DNA of 64,000 bases from Marvinbryantia formatexigens DSM 14469 (lineage in GTDB: Bacteria; Bacillota; Clostridia; Lachnospirales; Lachnospiraceae), in assembly GCF_025148285.1 (NCBI RefSeq), contig NZ_CP102268.1, forward strand, positions 806,001 through 870,000, given 5' to 3'. The position numbers and the translations under genes are program-made. Shown here piece by piece: positions 59,162 through 64,000 of the stretch. Every line of letters starts with the position of its first letter. Within the stretch, counting starts at the first letter, position 1. The notes under the pieces are model-generated. The model ran no database searches and had not been told where the DNA came from. It saw only the letters and a list, made by a program, of their open reading frames with translations.

Positions 59162-59212
59162 AAGTTCATTAAATAACAATATAGGTTTCGTGCCAACTAT
59201 TAAGGAGAATAT

Positions 59213-60352
59213 ATGGACAAAAAGAAGCTGTTCTTATGGATGCTGCCCACTGCAGCGCTGTTTTTGACAGGATGTGGATATGCAGGTCCCGAAAAGGCGG
59301 TCCGGCAGGAAATGGACCTGATACAGAAGCTGGACGAGACAACCATAAAATCCCTTATCTCATACGAGGACATCCGTCTCTCCAACTCCGCTCCCCTGGA
59401 GATTGGTGATGAAACTACCGAAGCTGTAAAGCTGTTTTTCAAAAATTTCAAGTACAAAATACGCTCCTCCTCCGTCAGTGACGACAAGACGACCGCCACC
59501 GTGGAGCTGGACATTACAAATCTTGACGCGGAAGAACTGGCAAAGGATTTGTGCTGCGCGATGATTAAAGATTCCGTCATCCAGGCGGGCAGCAGCCAGC
59601 CGGAGGGGCTCGCCTCCTCCTTTGCGCTCATGAAGGACTGCCTGGAAAACAATACCTACGACCTTGTCACCACCTCCGCCACAGTCTCTCTGACATACAC
59701 GGACGATAGCTGGGTCATCCAGGAAAGCCCGGAGCTGGAGGATGCGCTTGTGGGAGGGCTCGTATCCTATCTGCGCGACCCGTACCTGCTCTCGCCCACA
59801 GAGGTGCTGGAATGCACGCTGGAGCCGTTTGCCGGTTTTTCCGCAGAGGAATGGAAAAATTATCTGGAGCTGGACGATGTTTTCAGCACCGGAAGCTCCC
59901 TTGCCTCCCGTATGGATGAAATCGTGGCGGAGCAGATTGCACAGTTTTTCAGCTTCGATATCAGTTCCGTAACGGAGGACAACGACACCGCCAGCGCTTC
60001 CGTCACCATCACCAGCCTGGATCTGCCGGAAATCATCAGCCAGTGCCGCACCTCCCTGCTGGAATATGCGCAGACCACGGAATCCATCCGTGCAACCGAT
60101 GAGGAAATTTCCCAGAAGGCAGCGGAATATCTGCTCGCGGCGCTGGAGAGCAATACCAGCAGCACGGAAAGCACCATTACCATCCCCCTTATCAACAATG
60201 GCCACGCCTGGGAGGTGCTTCTGGATGAAACTTTCTCCGACGCCCTGCTCGGCGGCATGGACGTCGCGCTGGAAAATCTCTACGCCGATACCGGCGTAGC
60301 AGAAAGCGGCGCAGAGACCGAAAATGGCACGGAAACTGACGCCATGCAGTGA
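59213..60352 (+). CDS. Lipoprotein of unknown function
   Basis: 379 residues, the only clear plus-strand gene. Type II signal peptide with lipobox LTGC (Cys near 20). Two related halves of about 150 residues can be seen: each has an acidic helix (LIQKLDETTIKSLISYEDIRL; FSTGSSLASRMDEIVAEQIA), a beta segment with TATVELDITNLD or SASVTITSLD, and an ending VSLTYTDDSWVIQESPELEDALVGG or TIPLINNGHAWEVLLDETFSDALLGG. The repeat suggests a tandem domain pair, as in small secreted DUF families of Lachnospiraceae. Divergent from the efflux operon. Function unknown. Confidence 0.85.
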   Translation: MDKKKLFLWMLPTAALFLTGCGYAGPEKAVRQEMDLIQKLDETTIKSLISYEDIRLSNSAPLEIGDETTEAVKLFFKNFKYKIRSSSVSDDKTTATVELDITNLDAEELAKDLCCAMIKDSVIQAGSSQPEGLASSFALMKDCLENNTYDLVTTSATVSLTYTDDSWVIQESPELEDALVGGLVSYLRDPYLLSPTEVLECTLEPFAGFSAEEWKNYLELDDVFSTGSSLASRMDEIVAEQIAQFFSFDISSVTEDNDTASASVTITSLDLPEIISQCRTSLLEYAQTTESIRATDEEISQKAAEYLLAALESNTSSTESTITIPLINNGHAWEVLLDETFSDALLGGMDVALENLYADTGVAESGAETENGTETDAMQ

Positions 60353-60407
60353 ATCCGGCAGCGCACAGCAGGAATCTCCAGCAGCCGACAGCCGACGCCA
60401 TATAACA

Positions 60408-60599
60408 GGAATCCGGCACCATATAGCTGCAGCCCGGACACGTTGCTTTTTTGATTTTGCTGCGCCGCCTATCGGACAGCTTTCTTCGCAAACTCGCCTG
60501 CTGCGCAGGCTCAGACATGCTTCGAAAGCTGTCGCTATGCTCGCAAAATCTGCAAAAGCCGCCTATCGTCCGGGCTGCAGCTATATGGTGCCGGATTCC
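60408..60599. repeat. 192-bp inverted-repeat element with perfect 32-bp arms
   Basis: Arms 60408-60439 and 60568-60599 are exact reverse complements (core CACCATATAGCTGCAGCCCG). The 128-bp spacer has nested structure: GACAGCTTTC (60475-60484) against GAAAGCTGTC (60524-60533), a central CCTGC-TGC-GCAGG, and two direct copies of GCCGCCTATCG. No coding potential. It may be a miniature mobile element or a large transcript hairpin after the lipoprotein gene. Confidence 0.85.
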
Positions 60600-60648
60600 C
60601 TTTCATAGCGTCAGCTTCTTTTTCACAGCGTCAGATTTTTCAATATAT

Positions 60649-60683
60649 AAAAAGACCCGCCGTGTGCGCGCACGGAAGGTCTT
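60649..60683 (-). terminator. Terminator after hisS
   Basis: Minus strand: stem AAAGACC/GGGTCTTT around CCGTG-CGCG-CACGG, followed by TTTTTATA. It could also serve plus-strand transcription, where it is flanked by an A-run and a shorter T-run. A second hairpin, TGCCTGC-N4-GCAGGCA, lies between it and hisS. Confidence 0.85.
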
Positions 60684-60739
60684 TCACATTTTATACGCAG
60701 TCCTGCCTGCATCGGCAGGCACGTCCACGGCATGGCATC

Positions 60740-61987
60740 TTACTTAAAGAATTCCACGATTTCCGTGTATCCTTCCGAAGCAAGCTGCTCCTTCTGGAAT
60801 TTCTTATTTTTCTTCATCATATTCATGCTGACGCAGACGCCCTCTGCACGTCTCTTTTCCGCCTCGCGGAATACGTCCAGAAGCTTGTCCTCCGGCATTC
60901 CCTTTTCGATGAGAAAGGCTGTCTTTTCCGCTTTTCCCGGAATCTGGAAATCCTTTTCCAAAAGCAGCATCACGATGCGCTCAAACCCGATGGAGAAGCC
61001 GCACGCCGGCGTCGGATTTCCGGTAAAGCGCCCGATCATTTCGTCGTAGCGTCCACCGCCGCCCACTGAACCGCCAAAACCGTCGATGCTGATTTCAAAA
61101 ATCGGTCCGGTATAATACGACATGCCGCGTACCAGCGTCGGATCGAATACAATGTTGAATTTCGCATTCTTCACTGCTTCCACGCTCTCAATGATAGTCT
61201 CCAGATCCGCCGCAACCGATTCCTCCAGAACGCCCGCCAGTGTCTGACGCAGGAAACGGACGCCCGCAAGGTCGCCGGTCACCTTCTCAAACAGCCCCAG
61301 ATAGGTCTGCACCGCCTCCTCTGCAAAGCCTTCTTTTTTCAGCTCCTGGGCAACGCCCTCCAGACCAATCTTATCCATCTTGTCCAGAATAATAAAGACC
61401 GTATCATAGCTCTCCGGTGCAAATCCGCTGTACGCCGCCATCGCCTTCAGAATCCGGCGGTCATTGATGCGGATAGTAAAGTTTTCGAAATCAAGCTTGC
61501 CGACCAGTGTCGAAGTGGCAAGGATCAGCTCGATCTCCGCCAGAATGGAAGGCTCGCCGAGAATATCGATATCGCACTGCATAAACTGGCGGTATCTGCC
61601 GCGCTGCGGACGGTCCGCACGCCACACATTGCCCATCTGCAGCGCCTTAAAGGGCGCCGGAAGCTCGTTGGCGTTGTTGGAATAATAGCGTGAGAGCGGC
61701 ACCGTCAGATCATAGCGCAGACCGCCGTCCACCAGATCCGCCTCGCACTGCGCCGTCTCCAGCTTCAGCTTCTCGCCTCTTTTCAGAATCTTAAAAATCA
61801 GCTTCTCATTCTCTCCGCCCTGCTTGCTGCTTAAGTTTTCAATATGCTCCACGCACGGCGTCTCTATGGAAGAAAAGCCGAATTTTCCATAGGTTTCCTT
61901 AATCAGTCCAATCACATAATCGCGGATTTCCATTTCCCGCGGGGTAATATCCTTCATACCGGTAACCGGCTTCTTTTTCAGGCTCAT
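60740..61987 (-). CDS. hisS: Histidyl-tRNA synthetase
   Basis: 415 residues. Class II motif 1 (PCVEHIENLSSK area), motif 2 (MGNVWRADRPQRGRYRQFMQCDIDILG), the HisA signatures (VRGMSYYTGPIFEI) and motif 3 (GFSIGFERIVMLL). It lacks much of the usual C-terminal anticodon-binding part beyond about 330, where a shortened domain is present. ATG 61987 is preferred since AGGGAGG is nine bases before it. No T-box leader is seen, because the gene follows the HD gene by 14 bp. Confidence 0.93.
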   Translation of the reverse strand: MSLKKKPVTGMKDITPREMEIRDYVIGLIKETYGKFGFSSIETPCVEHIENLSSKQGGENEKLIFKILKRGEKLKLETAQCEADLVDGGLRYDLTVPLSRYYSNNANELPAPFKALQMGNVWRADRPQRGRYRQFMQCDIDILGEPSILAEIELILATSTLVGKLDFENFTIRINDRRILKAMAAYSGFAPESYDTVFIILDKMDKIGLEGVAQELKKEGFAEEAVQTYLGLFEKVTGDLAGVRFLRQTLAGVLEESVAADLETIIESVEAVKNAKFNIVFDPTLVRGMSYYTGPIFEISIDGFGGSVGGGGRYDEMIGRFTGNPTPACGFSIGFERIVMLLLEKDFQIPGKAEKTAFLIEKGMPEDKLLDVFREAEKRRAEGVCVSMNMMKKNKKFQKEQLASEGYTEIVEFFK

Positions 61988-62001
61988 CTGCCGCATCCTC
62001 C

Positions 62002-62580
62002 CTATTCCTCTGGCTGTCCGTCGTTTTCATGAATCACTTCCAGGAACGCCAGAAATACTTTCATGTCAAAATTTTTTACTTCATCTATCATCAGACGCAC
62101 CGCCGTCCCGCTGTCAAACGCCCCGCGGTACGAGCGGTTTGTCGTCAGCGCCGCATAGACATCGCAGACCCGCAGGATCCGCGCTCCCAGAGGAATTTCC
62201 TCCCCCGATTTGTTGGACGGATATCCGCTGCCATCGTAATTTTCATGATGATACAGAATCCACTGCGCAATTTCCGGGGAATAGCCCTCCTCATTTAAAA
62301 TCACATAGCCAAGCGCGGGATGCGTCCTCACATAGCGCAGCTCCTCCACATGCAGCGGCGTGCCCTCGTCCCGTGAATAAATATATTTCATGATTTCCAG
62401 CTTGCCGATATCATGGACAAGCCCTGCGACCGCAAGCTGATGGCAGGTATCCTCCGGCAGTCCGAGCTGCCTGCCCACCCTGCAGGCGAGATTGCTCACG
62501 CAGATTCCGTGCATAATCTCCTTCTGCATGTCCGTCTGGATAATATGATACTTTTTCGCTTCCATACCTTTTTTGCTCAT
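62002..62580 (-). CDS. HD-domain phosphohydrolase (HD-GYP-like)
   Basis: 192 residues with the metal-binding pattern H-x(n)-HD: HQLAVAGLVHDIGKLEI, then VRTHPALGYVIL, YHHENYDGSGYP and RILRVCDVYAALTTNRSYRGA. The HHE-x-x-DGxGYP block is typical of HD-GYP enzymes, which degrade cyclic di-GMP, though no receiver or sensor domain is attached. The start overlaps the hemZ stop (ATGA). The substrate is inferred from the family. Confidence 0.88.
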   Translation of the reverse strand: MSKKGMEAKKYHIIQTDMQKEIMHGICVSNLACRVGRQLGLPEDTCHQLAVAGLVHDIGKLEIMKYIYSRDEGTPLHVEELRYVRTHPALGYVILNEEGYSPEIAQWILYHHENYDGSGYPSNKSGEEIPLGARILRVCDVYAALTTNRSYRGAFDSGTAVRLMIDEVKNFDMKVFLAFLEVIHENDGQPEE

Positions 62581-64000
62581 CCCATTATTTTTGATTTGCG
62601 TGCAATCATTTCGTCGATGCGCTCAATATAGCTGCGGATATCCTTGACATTCTCAATCCGTTCAATCCTTCCGCCGGACACGATTTTCGTGGAGGCTCCG
62701 GCGCCGAGAGCCAGAATGCTCTGCTTCTCTTCCATAATCAGAATGTTGTATATGCCTGCTGCGCCCTCCCGCGCGTAGCCGACATTTTCAAAATTGCCCG
62801 CCATATTCTTCTGACGGTACAGATAATACGGAAACTGTCCCGCCTGCGCCGCATAACGCGCTGTCATATCCATAATCTCCCCGCTGTTTACGAAGCTGAC
62901 CGGCGCATACTTATCCTTAAAAAGATTCAGACGGGTCGCCCGCTTCAGCGCCAGAGAATGTACCGTGATGGAATCCGGCGCCAGCGCCGTCACCTGCTGC
63001 ATGGTGTATTCCACCTCCGGATAGCCCTCTCCCGGCAATCCGACAATCAGGTCCATGTTGATATTATCAAAGCCAAGCTGCCGCGCCATCGCAAACGCCT
63101 CTTTTGTCTGAGCCGCCGTGTGCCCTCTGCCGATGACCTCCAGCGTGCCGTCGTTCATCGTCTGCGGATTGATGGAAATGCGCGTGACAGGGTGCTTTTT
63201 CAGAACCTGCAGCTTTTCCGCCGTGATGGAATCCGGACGTCCCGCCTCGACTGTAAATTCCTTCAGATGGCTGAAGTCAAAGCACTCCTCCAGCTTTTCC
63301 AGCAGCCGCTGCATCTGCTCCGGGCTGAGCGTTGTCGGCGTTCCCCCGCCGATATACACGGTATCCAGCGTCTTCCCCTGCCAGATATGCGCTGTCTGCT
63401 CAATCTCCCGGCAGAGCGCGTCCAGATAATCGTCCACACGGTTCTTCCAGACCGACAGCGGACTGGAGCCAAACGAGCAGTACAGACAGATGCTCGGACA
63501 GAACGGGATGCCGACATACAGACTGTAACCGTTCTGATAGTCAATATCCTTTAAAATGGCGCGTTCACGATTGGCAATCGAAATGGCGAGCGCCGTTTTT
63601 TCATTGCTGGTATAATAGGTCTTACGCATATAATCCGCGATTTCCGTGTTCTTCCAGCCCTGCTCCAGAAGTCCCATCGGAATCTTGGTCGGGCGGATAC
63701 CGGTGAGGTTTCCCCAGGGGAGCTTCTGACCCGTATATTCGGAAAGCAGCTCATAAAGCAGCGCCTTCAGGGTATTTTTCGTCGCCGTCCGGTCCTCATA
63801 ATCATCCACCGCGCGCTCCTTCTGCGCCAGAACAGCTCCATCCGCATCCCGCCAGATAAGCCGGATGCCATCCTCACCGTAAAAGACCTCCAGCTGTTTT
63901 TCAAAGCCCTCCGGCTGCGTTTCTCCCTCCAGATACAGAGGAACATCCACTCCCGGATAAAAAGCTCTTACCAGAGAATGGATATCGTATTCAAAATCCC
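62577..64000 (-). CDS. hemZ: Oxygen-independent coproporphyrinogen dehydrogenase HemZ (5' end outside the window)
   Basis: The frame is open to the right edge; codons upstream of the first internal ATG (63950) read FEYDIHSLVRAFYPGVDV, as in the HemZ N-terminal region, so the start lies beyond 64000. Radical SAM cluster motif CPSICLYC, followed by GGGTPTTLSPEQMQ, EAGRPDSI and GLPGEGYPEV. The HemZ/HemN group converts coproporphyrinogen III in haem synthesis, or acts in haem handling; the exact activity of clostridial HemZ is less certain. It overlaps the HD gene by 4 bp. Confidence 0.92.
   Translation of the reverse strand, partial: DFEYDIHSLVRAFYPGVDVPLYLEGETQPEGFEKQLEVFYGEDGIRLIWRDADGAVLAQKERAVDDYEDRTATKNTLKALLYELLSEYTGQKLPWGNLTGIRPTKIPMGLLEQGWKNTEIADYMRKTYYTSNEKTALAISIANRERAILKDIDYQNGYSLYVGIPFCPSICLYCSFGSSPLSVWKNRVDDYLDALCREIEQTAHIWQGKTLDTVYIGGGTPTTLSPEQMQRLLEKLEECFDFSHLKEFTVEAGRPDSITAEKLQVLKKHPVTRISINPQTMNDGTLEVIGRGHTAAQTKEAFAMARQLGFDNINMDLIVGLPGEGYPEVEYTMQQVTALAPDSITVHSLALKRATRLNLFKDKYAPVSFVNSGEIMDMTARYAAQAGQFPYYLYRQKNMAGNFENVGYAREGAAGIYNILIMEEKQSILALGAGASTKIVSGGRIERIENVKDIRSYIERIDEMIARKSKIMG

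Noticed and set aside
60740-61987. T-box control of hisS
   Set aside because: Only 14 bp separate hisS from the preceding gene, leaving no room for a T-box leader.

Overview
The window (about 50-55% G+C by eye) looks like chromosome of a gut-type anaerobic Firmicute, most likely Lachnospiraceae. Supporting signs are low-GC-type sigma-A promoters and GGAGG ribosome-binding sites, a HemZ-type coproporphyrinogen dehydrogenase, KtrAB and KdpFABC potassium transport, FtsX-type ABC transporters paired with two-component systems, and an FctA-type pilus with a class B sortase. The species is not identified. Nearly every gene is on the minus strand; the one convincing plus-strand gene is a lipoprotein at 59213-60352. 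No tRNA, rRNA, CRISPR array or transposase was found.

Reading from high to low coordinates, the minus-strand blocks are as follows. (1) 60740-64000: hemZ (partial), an HD phosphohydrolase and hisS. (2) 52239-59014: an ABC efflux operon with two HlyD/MacA-type adaptors, an ATPase and a MacB-type permease. (3) 50313-52014: rpsB-tsf. (4) 47296-49982: a YhcG-type nuclease and a HigA/ImmA-IrrE antitoxin behind the remains of its toxin gene. (5) 33560-46417: a potassium island with kdpFABC, a kinase-less KdpD, ktrB-ktrA, a 41-residue membrane ORF, full-length kdpD and kdpE. (6) 28011-33396: an unknown membrane protein, a TSUP permease, ppk1-corA and an AbrB-PIN pair. (7) 19503-27777: a tyrosine recombinase, an invertible promoter, a five-gene sortase pilus operon and an AP2-domain gene. 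(8) 12324-19355: ahpC with an AhpF-like reductase, a DUF3791/DUF3990 module, an ABC transporter and a DUF4160-DUF2442 pair. (9) 1-12280: a radical SAM/SPASM enzyme with a two-component system and ABC transporter, an AgrC/AgrA-like pair, a DUF4405 membrane protein and a third two-component system.

The most striking structure lies between the recombinase (ends 26935) and the pilus operon (starts 26510). Two 26-bp inverted repeats, 24/26 identical, bracket 203 bp. Each repeat is built as two 9-bp arms around the same 6-bp centre, the layout of a tyrosine recombinase core site. The bracketed segment holds one strong sigma-A promoter that points away from the pilus genes, so the assembled sequence shows the OFF state. 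The far repeat, followed by seven T residues, would also end the outward transcript. Inversion would aim the promoter at the pilus genes. The operon itself has the order adhesin, SipA-like protein, FctA-like pilin, class B sortase, minor pilin, as in streptococcal FCT loci, and its signal-peptidase homologue has glycine at both catalytic positions.

Other regulatory structure readable from the sequence: the same operator (GTTAG-N6-CTAAC) lies at the start site of both ahpC and the 15.9-kb ABC transporter, which suggests one redox-related regulon. A PhoB-like direct repeat (TGTCACT-GAAA-TGTCACT) precedes the 9.2-kb ABC transporter and directly follows its own sensor kinase gene. In-frame minisatellites of 30-36 bp occur in four signalling or transport genes.
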